From: SAR324 cluster bacterium
GTDB lineage: Bacteria > SAR324 > NAC60-12
Direction of reading: 5' to 3'
NCBI GenBank assembly: GCA_015231885.1
Contig: JADGAT010000009.1
Coordinates: 1-64,000 of the forward strand
DNA length: 64,000 bases
Below, one piece after another: positions 1-9,528 of this stretch. The position numbers were made by a program, and so were the translations under genes. Below the pieces are notes generated by a model. The model searched no databases and was not told the origin of the DNA. It worked only from the letters and a program-made list of their open reading frames with translations. How positions within the stretch are numbered: the first letter of the stretch is position 1; each line of letters starts with the position of its first letter.

Positions 1-69
1 CCTTTGAAGACAACACCGTAGACGAGGAAAAAGACAAGTCATCTGTAAAGGTTATTTATGTACGAGCCC
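1..69 (+). repeat. Right part of a ~158-bp palindromic MITE-like element, sub-family A
   Basis: These bases are nearly identical to 53819-53887, the right half of the complete copy at 53730-53887. The copy ends in CCC followed by TTA. Its left half lies outside the window. The rest of the gap up to 217 shows nothing recognisable. Confidence 0.85.
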
Positions 70-216
70 TTAGGTGGGTAAAGCTTTCAGTTGCTCAATT
101 TTCCAATCCACCAGTAAGACCCGGATACTTTCATTTTCCTTTTATCGAAAAAAGTATCTTGTTAAATCGCCTTACGGTATATAAAATTGACTGTCATTAT
201 GAAAAACGAGGAACAG

Positions 217-2625
217 ATGACGTGGCTATTTCATTCATGCAAAAACAACCGCATCCAAAAGTATTTTGTATTTCTTTCTTTCGTGATCCTTTTGCTGAGT
301 GCCTGTGTGCGTGATGACAAATCCAGCATCAGTGCCCTTTCAACAAATGATGCACTGCCACTAGCTGACGGATCCACCGATCAGGCAGTCGAAGTGTCAG
401 TTGAAGGGGGCACTGAACTTATGGACGATGAAATGTTCGCGGTCACCTCCTCGACATCCATAAATGCAACGATTGCTCAATCCAATGCAATGGATGTGAT
501 GACCAGCGAAGATTTTTCGTTACCTGGTCTTGACAACAGACCTGACAATCAAACCTGTGTAGCTCCAGATCGCCCCAATGAAAACTCAAGCGTGTCGATC
601 ATTGATCCTTTCCCAAGCTTACCCAATATCTCTGAACCGACAAAAATGATTCTCGAACCCGTTTCAGGTCCGCGTTGGTTTGTATTGAGGAAATCGGGGC
701 AGCTGGTCACTTTTGATCCTGACAACGCCACATCGATTTCGCCCTACATCGATCTTTCCGGCATTGTTCGCACTGCATCAGAAGGAGGTTTGCTTGGGAT
801 GGCATTTCACCCCAATTACCCCAATACGCCGGAGATATTCCTATCGTACACGATTGACCATAGCGGACCCGCAATGCGCTCAGTCATTTCACGCTTCATT
901 CTGGACAATGTGACCAATCCCGGTGACGGGACGATAGAACAAGTAATACTGCAGGTGGATCAGGACTTTGACAATCATGACGGCGGTGATATTGCCTTTG
1001 GCCCCGATGGTTACCTTTATATCGGTTTCGGAGACGGAGGAAGTGGCGGTGATCCCTATTTTCGAGCACAGGACACAACACGGTTACTCGGCTCGATGTT
1101 ACGTATTGATGTTCTGGGATCGGGTGTGTCCTACCCTGATAATCCTTACAGCATACCGGGTGACAATCCTTTTGCAGGGAACGCCAGGTGTGGAGCTGGG
1201 GCAAACTCGAATAGCTGTCCTGAAATTTATGCCTGGGGCTTGCGCAATCCGTGGCGTTGGAGTTTTGATCCCGATACCGGCAATCTCTGGCTTGCCGATG
1301 TGGGCCAGGGAGACTATGAAGAGGTCAATATCATCGAACGGGGTGGAAATTACGGCTGGCGTTGTCGCGAAGGGACCCATGATTACAATACAGCTGGATG
1401 CGGCACTGGCCTGATAGACCCCGTTTCCGAATATTCTCACAGCGAGGGCAATTCGATCACAGGAGGCTATGTGTATCGAGGTTCAGCGATTCCCGAGCTG
1501 GTTGGCCGCTACGTGTTTTCTGATTACGGATCCGGCCGTTTTTGGGCATTACAATCGGATAGCCAAGGTGGCTATACGAATGATCTGCTCATCGATACAA
1601 ATTTTGGTCCGACCTCGTTTGCTGTTGATCAGCAGGGTGAACTTTATTTTACTGATATCAACAACAGTCGAGTACGCATGCTCATCCCCTCTAGATCACC
1701 GACCCCGGATGCTATTCCGACCCTCCTTTCAGAGACGGGCTGCCGCAGTCCATCGGATATCACGCAGCCTTACTCAGGGTTATTGCCTTATGACCTCAAT
1801 GCCCCCTTCTGGTCTGATGGTGCGGACAAGGTGCGCTACATCGGTTTGCCCAATGGCACTACGATTACGCGAAATGTCGATAACGACTGGGAATTCCCGA
1901 ATGGCACCGTCATCGTGAAAGACTTCCGCTTGAACGGGAATCTTGTTGAAACCCGTCATTTGATGCGGCATCCGGATGGTGTCTGGGCCGGATACACCTA
2001 TGAATGGAATGCTCAACAAACGGAAGCCACTCGGGTAAAAGGAGGCAAAACCGTTTTTACTAATGCTCACCTTTGGATTTATCCATCCGAGAGCCAGTGC
2101 ATGGAGTGCCACACCAGTGCTGCCGGCTTCGCTCTGGGGCCAGAAACAGCACAGCTGAATAAAGTATTTACCTATCCATCGACTTCAAGAGCTGAGAATC
2201 AGTTGGAAACGATCGACCATCTTTTGATGTTCACATCACCATTGACGGAGTCTGCTTCGAACCTTCCTATCTTGACGGACCCCTCTGACGTTGATGCCAG
2301 CAGTTCCCTGCGTGCACGCGCTTATCTGCATACGAACTGCTCACAATGTCACCGGCCAGGCGGCCCAACACCATCAACAATGGATTTGCGATATACCACT
2401 TCACTTTCTGATACGAACGCATGCGATAAAGCACCATTGAATGGTAATCTCGGAATAGCTGATGCTCGCCTCATTGCCCCTGGTGATGCGGCACGCTCAT
2501 TGATCATTGAAAGGGCGAGACTCCGAGACAGTCACGGTATGCCTCCATTGGGTTCCAACTCAGTCGATACGAATGGAATTGATTTGCTGAGTGCCTGGAT
2601 AAATGGGGTGAGCGGTTGTAACTAG
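217..2625 (+). CDS. Secreted lipoprotein: glucose/sorbosone dehydrogenase-like propeller fused to a CxxCH haem region
   Basis: A predicted lipoprotein: a hydrophobic stretch ends in the lipobox LLSAC about 30 residues from the start. Next comes a GSDH/PQQ-dependent sugar dehydrogenase-type beta-propeller (motifs EGGLLGMAFHPNY, GPDGYLYIGFGDGG, WGLRNPWRWSFD). The C-terminal third carries two CxxCH haem-binding sites (CMECH and CSQCH) and resembles the C-terminal part of the HNE_0200/SO_2930-type family. It is probably an exported oxidoreductase that passes electrons to its own c-type haems; the substrate cannot be told from sequence. ATG 217 is preferred because GAGG lies five bases upstream; ATG 199 and TTG 187 are in-frame alternatives. 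Its haems would need the cytochrome c maturation proteins encoded at 36.6-39.7 kb. No cofactor-biosynthesis gene is adjacent. Confidence 0.85.
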   Translation: MTWLFHSCKNNRIQKYFVFLSFVILLLSACVRDDKSSISALSTNDALPLADGSTDQAVEVSVEGGTELMDDEMFAVTSSTSINATIAQSNAMDVMTSEDFSLPGLDNRPDNQTCVAPDRPNENSSVSIIDPFPSLPNISEPTKMILEPVSGPRWFVLRKSGQLVTFDPDNATSISPYIDLSGIVRTASEGGLLGMAFHPNYPNTPEIFLSYTIDHSGPAMRSVISRFILDNVTNPGDGTIEQVILQVDQDFDNHDGGDIAFGPDGYLYIGFGDGGSGGDPYFRAQDTTRLLGSMLRIDVLGSGVSYPDNPYSIPGDNPFAGNARCGAGANSNSCPEIYAWGLRNPWRWSFDPDTGNLWLADVGQGDYEEVNIIERGGNYGWRCREGTHDYNTAGCGTGLIDPVSEYSHSEGNSITGGYVYRGSAIPELVGRYVFSDYGSGRFWALQSDSQGGYTNDLLIDTNFGPTSFAVDQQGELYFTDINNSRVRMLIPSRSPTPDAIPTLLSETGCRSPSDITQPYSGLLPYDLNAPFWSDGADKVRYIGLPNGTTITRNVDNDWEFPNGTVIVKDFRLNGNLVETRHLMRHPDGVWAGYTYEWNAQQTEATRVKGGKTVFTNAHLWIYPSESQCMECHTSAAGFALGPETAQLNKVFTYPSTSRAENQLETIDHLLMFTSPLTESASNLPILTDPSDVDASSSLRARAYLHTNCSQCHRPGGPTPSTMDLRYTTSLSDTNACDKAPLNGNLGIADARLIAPGDAARSLIIERARLRDSHGMPPLGSNSVDTNGIDLLSAWINGVSGCN

Positions 2626-2641
2626 TAAATGATATGTCTTC

Positions 2642-2661
2642 TTGTTAAAATCTTTTAACAA
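2642..2661 (+). terminator. AT-rich perfect hairpin downstream of the dehydrogenase gene
   Basis: TTGTTAAAA and TTTTAACAA form a 9-bp perfect stem with a 2-nt spacer, 16 bases after the stop codon. There is no clear T-run afterwards, so its role as a terminator is inferred from position only. Confidence 0.4.
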
Positions 2662-2763
2662 AACATTCTATCCAAAATATAAGATTTTTTATCAACATTA
2701 GGAACTCATTTTGCATAACTCAAGAACCAAAAATGATTTACCACAAAGAATAAATTATTTTTA

Positions 2764-2820
2764 AAAACAGTGGCCTCTGTGACTCAGTGGCTAAACTTTC
2801 TTGCCGTTTTGACAAAAATT
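2764..2820 (+). repeat. Intergenic CTCTGTG..CAGTGGCTAAA repeat, copy 1
   Basis: About 57 bp similar to 3083-3150. Shared blocks are GTGG(C/T)CTCTGTG, GACTCAGTGGCTAAA and TTGCC/CTGCC followed by a T-rich stretch. Copy 2 has seven extra bases in the middle. It lies just upstream of the 28-residue reading frame. Confidence 0.6.
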
Positions 2821-2877
2821 TCAGAACGAAAGGACTCACCAACCCATACAATTATTATCTATCAAAAGGAGAAAACG

Positions 2878-2964
2878 ATGGAAAAATTTGCTATAGAGAT
2901 GGAAGAAAAGAAGAAGGACAATGATTTTTATTTTGATCCGGAAGATTTTCCCTGCACAGATTAA
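2878..2964 (+). CDS. Possible 28-residue acidic peptide, unknown
   Basis: A short frame with a strong ribosome binding site (AAAAGGAG, 6 bases before the ATG) and a perfect hairpin 12 bases after the stop. The peptide starts MEKFAIEMEEKKK and ends PEDFPCTD: a lysine/glutamate-rich leader-like half followed by an aromatic, acidic half with one cysteine. The layout (good RBS, tiny frame, terminator-like hairpin, flanking repeats) favours a real transcript. No family is recognised. Precursor peptides of modified natural products can look like this, but no maturase gene is nearby, so that is speculation. Confidence 0.4.
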   Translation: MEKFAIEMEEKKKDNDFYFDPEDFPCTD

Positions 2965-2976
2965 GCATTCCTTGAT

Positions 2977-2999
2977 CCTGGCACCAATACTGTGCCAGG
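2977..2999 (+). terminator. GC-rich hairpin after the short peptide frame
   Basis: CCTGGCAC and GTGCCAGG make a perfect 8-bp stem with a 7-nt loop. It lies 12 bases after the stop at 2964. No T-run follows, so it may be either a terminator or an RNA-stabilising hairpin. Confidence 0.5.
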
Positions 3000-3082
3000 G
3001 TGTCAAATTACGATAAAAATAAATTGACTTTATCCTGCCCAATCTACTTTATCCTAACCCAGCATAGCCGGAACCATTTTTT

Positions 3083-3150
3083 TTAAAACCCGTGGTCTCT
3101 GTGATTCTGCGACTCAGTGGCTAAATTTGCCTGCCATTTCGCACAGAATA
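3083..3150 (+). repeat. Intergenic CTCTGTG..CAGTGGCTAAA repeat, copy 2
   Basis: Second copy of the motif at 2764-2820, with the additional bases ATTCTGC inside. The two copies bracket the peptide frame and its hairpin. The 2626-3201 gap otherwise holds only the elements listed here. Confidence 0.6.
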
Positions 3151-3201
3151 TTATTGTGAGGAAACTAAAAAATACACACAAATAGGTGATGTTCCTCTGT
3201 T

Positions 3202-3546
3202 TTAAATATGAAACGAAGCAAAAGCCTCATTTTCTGTCTGGAACAAAGGAATCATGCTGCCCATGCGTGCAAATTTAAAAGCCTTTGTGACATATCCCGT
3301 ATCAGACTGGTGGAACACCATCTTGATGCTGTTATCCTGCAGTAGCTTGAACAAATGCACGAGCGATCCCAATCCAGCCGAATCAATACTGGCTATTTGA
3401 GTTGTATTGATAATAATTGCGTTCAATTTTTGCTTGTTTATCAATTCAAGGATATAGGACTTGAATGCTGGGAGGTATTCCTCCACAAGATGTCCCTTGA
3501 CATTGACAATATATACATTGTTTTCGATGCGATGCGAAAAATTCAT
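3202..3546 (-). CDS. STAS-domain anti-sigma factor antagonist-like protein
   Basis: 114 residues, a single STAS domain of the SpoIIAA/RsbV type. The motif IDSAGLGSLVHL contains the serine that is phosphorylated in family members. In partner switching the unphosphorylated form binds an anti-sigma/kinase protein and frees its target; PP2C phosphatases reverse the phosphorylation. No anti-sigma kinase is adjacent. The start is supported by AAGGAG six bases upstream. It is transcribed divergently from the LysR gene, with an AT-rich 254-bp gap between them. It is one of four such orphan STAS genes in this window. Confidence 0.85.
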   Translation of the reverse strand: MNFSHRIENNVYIVNVKGHLVEEYLPAFKSYILELINKQKLNAIIINTTQIASIDSAGLGSLVHLFKLLQDNSIKMVFHQSDTGYVTKAFKFARMGSMIPLFQTENEAFASFHI

Positions 3547-3800
3547 ACTTCTCCTTTATTGTGCTGTTAGTGTGAAAATCATAAAATGTTTTCTCTCTGT
3601 ACCTGTATAAAATCTTTCAGAATTGGAGCGTTTAATTATTTTGGGTAGAGATTTAAATCTACCACCCTATATCGTATAATAAAAGTACTATTATTATATC
3701 CTAATAGTAAAATAATTTTACCTTATGTAATATCTTGACATTAAATTAAAAAAACTATTGTATTCGTTTTAAAGTAAAATTTATTTACCATTATAAAAAA

Positions 3801-4667
3801 ATGACACTGGAACAACTCAAAACACTGGCTGCTGTTGCAGAAACAGGCAGTTTTCAAGCCGCTTCTGAAAAGCTTTACAAAAGCAGGCCGGCATTAAGCA
3901 TTGCTATAAAGAACCTGGAAGAAGAAATGGGTTTTGAGATTTTTTCCAGAGACACCTACCGGCCTGAACTGACAGCAAAAGGGAAAGCCTTTCATGAAAA
4001 AGCCCAGCGAGTGCTGGACCAGGCAGATCATCTTTCAATTCTTGGAGAGCATCTTGCGTTAGGGCATGAAGCAAAAATCACCATTGCCGTTAATGCCATC
4101 TGTCCTTTGCTTTCAGTGATGACCATCATCCATCTTTTTCAAGACAGCCACCCTCACACCAAATTGAACTTAAAAATAGAATATGGGTCAGGCGCCTTAG
4201 AAGAACTCTACGCAGGAAAGGCCGATTTGGCTGTGACCGAATTACCCAACCCTGATCCCAATTTAGAAGCGATCAATTGGAGTACGATTCGCTTTCTGCC
4301 GGTAGCGGCCCCTTCCTTTCCTCTGGCAGAATACAAACACGAGTTGAATTATGAGGAGCTGTCTGAATTTGTGCGCATCATTGTTGGTGAAAACACCGAA
4401 CATCCGCAAAAATTTTTTGCACAGAACAAAACAACAGGAGAATATTGGACGGTCAGTGATTATTACGTAAAAAAACAAATGCTGTTGTCTTCCTTAGGCT
4501 GGGGAATCATGCCCATGCATCTGATCCAGAAAGATCTGCATGCAGGCAGTCTGGTACCGCTCCGTATCAAAACGCTCAAACAAATTAATGTTGAAACCTA
4601 CCTGCTGCGCAAAACAAACATGGAAGTTGGGCCAGTTGCTCAAGAAATATGGAAAAGCTTACAGTGA
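3801..4667 (+). CDS. LysR-family transcriptional regulator
   Basis: 288 residues, the usual LysR length. Residues 1-60 form the winged HTH (MTLEQLKTLAAVAETGSFQ, then AASEKLYKSRPALS and the ELTAKG segment). Residues about 88-285 form the effector-binding domain. No good RBS precedes the ATG. The next genes downstream, an SBP and a hybrid kinase, are on the same strand after 83 bp and may be controlled by it, but no binding site was identified. The effector is unknown. Confidence 0.88.
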   Translation: MTLEQLKTLAAVAETGSFQAASEKLYKSRPALSIAIKNLEEEMGFEIFSRDTYRPELTAKGKAFHEKAQRVLDQADHLSILGEHLALGHEAKITIAVNAICPLLSVMTIIHLFQDSHPHTKLNLKIEYGSGALEELYAGKADLAVTELPNPDPNLEAINWSTIRFLPVAAPSFPLAEYKHELNYEELSEFVRIIVGENTEHPQKFFAQNKTTGEYWTVSDYYVKKQMLLSSLGWGIMPMHLIQKDLHAGSLVPLRIKTLKQINVETYLLRKTNMEVGPVAQEIWKSLQ

Positions 4668-4750
4668 TTCAGCTTTTTCTTTGGGTCATTCCAGGGGATG
4701 GCGATAAATTGGAAATCGTGGTAAAAGATGAATAAATTCGAAAGGTTACT

Positions 4751-6004
4751 ATGCAAAAACGATTGGACCGCTATAAAATTCTAGCACTTTGTTTATTCTT
4801 CATAGTCGGAATAGGTATTTTCCCTCAGCTTATCAAAGCAGATTCCCATCTGAGCAAACAACCGATTGTGATTGGACTGAATGCCGACATGAGCTCCGGA
4901 TCTGCCCAGGCAGGCGAATCCATCAAGCGAGGAATTCTGGTGGCCATTGAGGAACTCAACCAGGACGGTGGTTTGTTGGGACGCCTCCTCCAACTGAAAG
5001 TTGCGGACCACCGCGGCATTCCAGCAAGAGGACGGGCCAATGTTAAAAAATTTGCAGCAAATTCAAATGTTGTTGCCATTGTGGGCGGATTGCACACTCC
5101 AGTCATGCTGGCAGAGAAAAAAGCCTTGTTTGACACCGGCAAAGTGAAGATTCCTTACCTCACTCCCTGGGCGGCAGGAACACCTGTGGTTGACAACCCC
5201 TGGATATTCAGGGTTTCGGTACGTGATGAATACGCCGGTCCCTTTCTTGTTGAAAAAGCCCTGTCCCTCGGTTACAAAAATATCGCGATGCTCCTGGAAA
5301 GAACTCCCTGGGGGCGGGGAAATGAGAAAAGCATCACAGCCGCCTTAAAAAAATCTGGAATGGTTCCCAATACCGTCCAATGGTTTCGCTGGAAAATTAC
5401 GGAAGCCCAGGTGATCCAAAAACTGAATGAAATCAGTAAAAGCCAGGCCGATGTTATTTTGCTGGTGGCCAATGCGCCTGAAGGGGCCACTGTGATCAAA
5501 AGCCTCGCTAAACAACCAAAAGAACAACGCTTACCCGTTATCTCCCACTGGGGTATCACGGGAGGAGGATTTCCAGAGCGAGTTGGTAGTGATTTAGGTA
5601 AAGTGAATTTAAGTTTCCTGCAGACCTATTCTTTTATGAACCCCACCAATGCCTCTAAAGCCCGTCAATTCATGCAGCAGGCCATACAGTTATTTCCAGA
5701 GGAGATCAAAAGTCCTGCAGACTTGACAAGCCCTGTTGGTACAGCACATGCCTACGACCTGATCCATTTATTGGCACGGGCCATTCGTCAGGCCAAGTCA
5801 GCGGACCGCTCCCTGATTCGTGATAACCTGGAGCGACTGAAACGCTACCAAGGCTTAGTTCGGATATACGCTCCTCCTTTTCAGGCTGGACAGGGCCGAA
5901 ATCATGATGCTCTTGATGTATCCGACTTCAACCTGTCCCGTTTTGTCTTTGTTAATGAGCAGCAAGGCTGGGTGATTCAGCCGGTAACTGCCAAAGCACC
6001 ATGA
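4751..6004 (+). CDS. Periplasmic binding protein, branched-chain amino acid type (Peripla_BP_6-like)
   Basis: 417 residues with an N-terminal signal (hydrophobic core ILALCLFFIVGIGIF). The mature start follows the type I SBP pattern: PIVIGLNADMSSGSAQAGES, then a GIPARGRANVKKF segment and later GTAHAYDLIHLLARAI. This family binds amino acids, amides or similar small molecules in a two-lobed cleft. No ABC permease or ATPase gene accompanies it. Instead a membrane hybrid kinase begins 15 bp downstream, so the likely job is ligand recognition for that sensor. RBS AAAGG lies upstream. The ligand cannot be predicted. Confidence 0.85.
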   Translation: MQKRLDRYKILALCLFFIVGIGIFPQLIKADSHLSKQPIVIGLNADMSSGSAQAGESIKRGILVAIEELNQDGGLLGRLLQLKVADHRGIPARGRANVKKFAANSNVVAIVGGLHTPVMLAEKKALFDTGKVKIPYLTPWAAGTPVVDNPWIFRVSVRDEYAGPFLVEKALSLGYKNIAMLLERTPWGRGNEKSITAALKKSGMVPNTVQWFRWKITEAQVIQKLNEISKSQADVILLVANAPEGATVIKSLAKQPKEQRLPVISHWGITGGGFPERVGSDLGKVNLSFLQTYSFMNPTNASKARQFMQQAIQLFPEEIKSPADLTSPVGTAHAYDLIHLLARAIRQAKSADRSLIRDNLERLKRYQGLVRIYAPPFQAGQGRNHDALDVSDFNLSRFVFVNEQQGWVIQPVTAKAP

Positions 6005-6019
6005 CATCTTAAGAGCACC

Positions 6020-9000
6020 ATGAAAAAATTTTCTTTGAATATTAAAGCCATTGTTTCTATCGCATTAATATGCATGAGCCTTACTAATGTTGTGATACTC
6101 AGCCTGCTGTTATCTCATGACAGCAGTCAAATCATGCATGAACAGATCAAAAAATATTACAATACCTCTACGCGCTACATCAGTGATGAAATCGCACTGC
6201 ATTTACGATTGTTTGAAGAAGAATCTGTGGTACTGTCAAAAAATAACGTTCTGGTCAATGCGATCATTGATGAACTCGGACGAGACGACTATCTTCCACA
6301 ATTCATGGCAAGCCTTGAATTTCCCGGGTTAACAAACCTCGTTCATGTCAGCCTGCATGATTTTGAATTCAATAAAATTGGCGAAGCCCCAAAAACCATT
6401 GATATTCCGGAACCTCAGTTTTTTTTAGACCAGCAGCAAATCGTGAGAACTGTCATTGAGCAGGAAACCCATTACAAAGCATTCAAAAAAAGCCCTTCCT
6501 ATCAAACTCTTTATGTCGTGGCATTGCCTGTCAATTACGAAGGAAGACCCGAAGGGGTGCTGCTGGCAATTTTACAATGGGAAACACTTTGGAACAAACT
6601 CTTTGGCGAAAGTGATATTTCATTGTCTTTGCATGATCAGCAAAACGAAATCATACGTATTGGTTCAATGGAAATTGCCGGGGAACTCAAAAGCTTTCCT
6701 ATCCCTGATTTTTCTAATTTGACCCTGATGAGCAAAGTTTCTGAAGATAAAATTCAAAATCCTATTCAAGTAATGGAGAAACGCATATGGCTCTCCAGTT
6801 TGGTTTTGGTCATCGTCATGGTTTTGATCAGTATCCTTTTTGTCGCACGGTGGATTTCCCATCCCATTGTTGAGTTGAAGGAGGCTGCGGCCAACGTGGC
6901 CAAAGGGACATGGTCCACCGTTGTGTTAAAAACTGCTAGTAAAGAAGTGATGGAACTGGCCGACACGTTTAACCTGATGACTGAGCGTCTGCAGGCAAGT
7001 GAAAGAGAGCTTCATAAATACCAGGCATCCCTGGAAAGGCAGGTAACAACACGAACAAAAGAGCTCCAGGAAACCACCGATGAACTGAAAAAACGTACCG
7101 CCCAATACCAGGCAATCTTTGAAACAGTGCCAAATGGGATCATTACCATCAATGCAAAAGGACTGATCCAATCCTTCAATGCTGCTGCTGAACAAATGTT
7201 CGGGTATTCGCCAAAGGAAGTGTTTGGCAAAAATGTCCATATGCTGATGCCGGAACCCTACCATAGCGAACATGACGGCTACCTGGAAAATTACCAAAAA
7301 ACCAATAAGGCAAAAATCATAGGAGTTGGCAGGGAAGTGACGGGATTGCGCAAAAATGGAAAAAAATTTCCCATGTACCTCGCAGTCGGTGAGGTGAAGC
7401 TGGAAAGTGAATCTCTATTTGCTGGCATTGTGATCGATATTACGGAGAGCAAACAAAAAGAACAGGAACTTCAAGAGGCAAATCAACGCATGTCTCTGGC
7501 AGCGGATGCTGCAAAATTTGGGGTTTGGGATTGGGACCTGCTTAAAAATGAATTGATTTGGGATGGATGGATGTACCGCCTCTACGGTATTGAAGCGGAT
7601 CAATTTGAAGGAGCCTATGAAGCATGGGAAAAAGGAGTTCATCCAGAAGACTTGGACAGAGCCAGTAAAGAAATCAACCAGGCCATCCATGGAGAAAAAG
7701 ACTTTGATACCAACTTCCGTGTTATACATCCAAATGGGCAAATACGTCATATTAAAGCTGCTGCCATTGTCATGCGTGACACCAACGGCACTGCTTTTCG
7801 CATGATCGGAATCAATTTTGATATCAGCGAACGTATATCTGCAGAGCAGGACATCCGGCAAGCCAAAGAAGCGGCTGAAAAAAATGCCCAAAAGATCAAT
7901 GACTATGCGATGGAAATGGAACTCAAAAATCTGGAACTAGACCATTCTCGTACCAATGCTGAGTCTGCAAATAAGGCTAAAAGCCAATTTTTAGCCAACA
8001 TGAGCCATGAAATCCGCACTCCCATGAATGCGGTGATTGGATTTAGCGAGCTGCTGTCCTCCCTGCTCACCGATCCACAACATAAAAGTTACATTCAATC
8101 CATCCAAACTGCTGGTAAAAGCCTGCTGACCCTGATCAATGATATCCTGGATCTCTCTAAAATCGAAGCAGGGAAGCTGAAAATCCAATATGAACCCATA
8201 TCGCTATCCCAATTGATTGAGGAAATAAAACAGATCTTCAACGCCAAAATCCAGGAAAAGAATCTGCAGTTCCTGGTAGAGATTGATCTGGAATTGCCAA
8301 AAAGCCTGATGCTTGATGAAGTCCGGATTCGACAGGCCTTGATCAACCTGATTGGCAATTCCCTCAAATTTACAGAAACCGGCCACATCAAGCTGAGTGC
8401 AAGCAAAGTGTACCGCAACAGCGACCATAGTATGCTGGATCTCACCATCGCCGTTGAAGACAGCGGAATCGGAATTCCTCCTGATCAGCAAGATCTCATT
8501 TTTGAATCATTTCGTCAGCAGGATGGTCAAAGCACTCGCAAGTTTGGCGGAACAGGACTGGGACTGAACTTGACTAAAAAAATGGTTGAGTTGATGAATG
8601 GTCAGATCTCCGTTGACAGTGTACCAGGCAAAGGGAGTATTTTCCGCATTGTCCTTCAGGATGTGAATGTTTCCTCTCTGGCATCTTCTGTTAACGAAAA
8701 TAGAGCAACGTTTGATATAAATCAATACCATTTTGACTCGGGTTGTGTTCTGGTGGTCGATGATATTCAAGCCAACCGATCTCTCATTCGGGAAACATTA
8801 ATCCGTACTGGGCTGGAAGTCCTGGAAGCCGACAATGGGCAAAACGCACTGAGTGTTGTTGAAGAATACCATCCGGATCTGATCTTGATGGACATCCGCA
8901 TGCCCGTCATGGACGGATATGAAGCCACCCGACAGCTGAGAGACAATCCTGCAACGGCTGATATTCCCATCATTGCCCTGACCGCATCGGTCACCAGAGA

Positions 9001-9442
9001 TCAAATTGCCATTGCTAAAGATTACGCGTTTGATGAGTACTTACCCAAACCTGTTGATTTAAAAGAACTTTTTACCCAACTGACTCAGCATTTTCAACCA
9101 AGTGAAAATGTATTGGCTGACCAGGGCAACCAAGTCGAATCTCAGGAGAAAGGCTCCTCTGCGGAACAATGGGAGACGCCTCCGGAGTTGATGAGCCGCC
9201 TGGAAAATGAAATCATGAAACAATGGGAGACGGTCAAAAATGAAAATGTCTTTGATGCCATTGAAGCATTTGGGAAACAGCTACAGCAGCTGGGACAGGA
9301 GCACCAGATTCCACCGCTACAAGATTTTGGAGCAACCTTACAGTCCCAGGCTGAAATATTTGATATCGAAGGAATGAATCTCACCCTGAACGCTTATCCT
9401 CGGTTATTGGAACTGCTCAAGTCTGGCACGACGACCATGTAA
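6020..9442 (+). CDS. Membrane hybrid histidine kinase (HAMP-PAS-PAS-HisKA-HATPase-REC)
   Basis: 1140 residues. Order: TM about 8-30; extracytoplasmic sensor about 31-254; TM about 255-278; HAMP to about 330; coiled coil; PAS about 362-480; a second PAS (PAS_3-like) about 485-610; HisKA with phosphoacceptor His663 in [13 protein letters not shown]; HATPase (NLIGNSLKFTE, DSGIGIPPD, GGTGLGL); receiver with Asp958 in [15 protein letters not shown]-terminal helical tail of about 100 residues shows no HPt histidine motif, so the final phosphotransfer partner must be elsewhere. It follows the SBP gene by 15 bp and probably senses that SBP in the periplasm. Confidence 0.92.
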   Translation: MKKFSLNIKAIVSIALICMSLTNVVILSLLLSHDSSQIMHEQIKKYYNTSTRYISDEIALHLRLFEEESVVLSKNNVLVNAIIDELGRDDYLPQFMASLEFPGLTNLVHVSLHDFEFNKIGEAPKTIDIPEPQFFLDQQQIVRTVIEQETHYKAFKKSPSYQTLYVVALPVNYEGRPEGVLLAILQWETLWNKLFGESDISLSLHDQQNEIIRIGSMEIAGELKSFPIPDFSNLTLMSKVSEDKIQNPIQVMEKRIWLSSLVLVIVMVLISILFVARWISHPIVELKEAAANVAKGTWSTVVLKTASKEVMELADTFNLMTERLQASERELHKYQASLERQVTTRTKELQETTDELKKRTAQYQAIFETVPNGIITINAKGLIQSFNAAAEQMFGYSPKEVFGKNVHMLMPEPYHSEHDGYLENYQKTNKAKIIGVGREVTGLRKNGKKFPMYLAVGEVKLESESLFAGIVIDITESKQKEQELQEANQRMSLAADAAKFGVWDWDLLKNELIWDGWMYRLYGIEADQFEGAYEAWEKGVHPEDLDRASKEINQAIHGEKDFDTNFRVIHPNGQIRHIKAAAIVMRDTNGTAFRMIGINFDISERISAEQDIRQAKEAAEKNAQKINDYAMEMELKNLELDHSRTNAESANKAKSQFLANMSHEIRTPMNAVIGFSELLSSLLTDPQHKSYIQSIQTAGKSLLTLINDILDLSKIEAGKLKIQYEPISLSQLIEEIKQIFNAKIQEKNLQFLVEIDLELPKSLMLDEVRIRQALINLIGNSLKFTETGHIKLSASKVYRNSDHSMLDLTIAVEDSGIGIPPDQQDLIFESFRQQDGQSTRKFGGTGLGLNLTKKMVELMNGQISVDSVPGKGSIFRIVLQDVNVSSLASSVNENRATFDINQYHFDSGCVLVVDDIQANRSLIRETLIRTGLEVLEADNGQNALSVVEEYHPDLILMDIRMPVMDGYEATRQLRDNPATADIPIIALTASVTRDQIAIAKDYAFDEYLPKPVDLKELFTQLTQHFQPSENVLADQGNQVESQEKGSSAEQWETPPELMSRLENEIMKQWETVKNENVFDAIEAFGKQLQQLGQEHQIPPLQDFGATLQSQAEIFDIEGMNLTLNAYPRLLELLKSGTTTM

Positions 9443-9528
9443 TCTTATCTGATCCATCGGGTTTGCGGGCGAGGCTACATTGTGGGCCCGTTTGTTTTGT
9501 AAACACTAATTATCATGTATATTGTGTA

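Noticed and set aside
9451-9503. CGGGC..GCCCG hairpin after the hybrid kinase gene
   Set aside because: The stem is only 5 bp with a long loop and the T-run is interrupted, so it is too weak to call a terminator.
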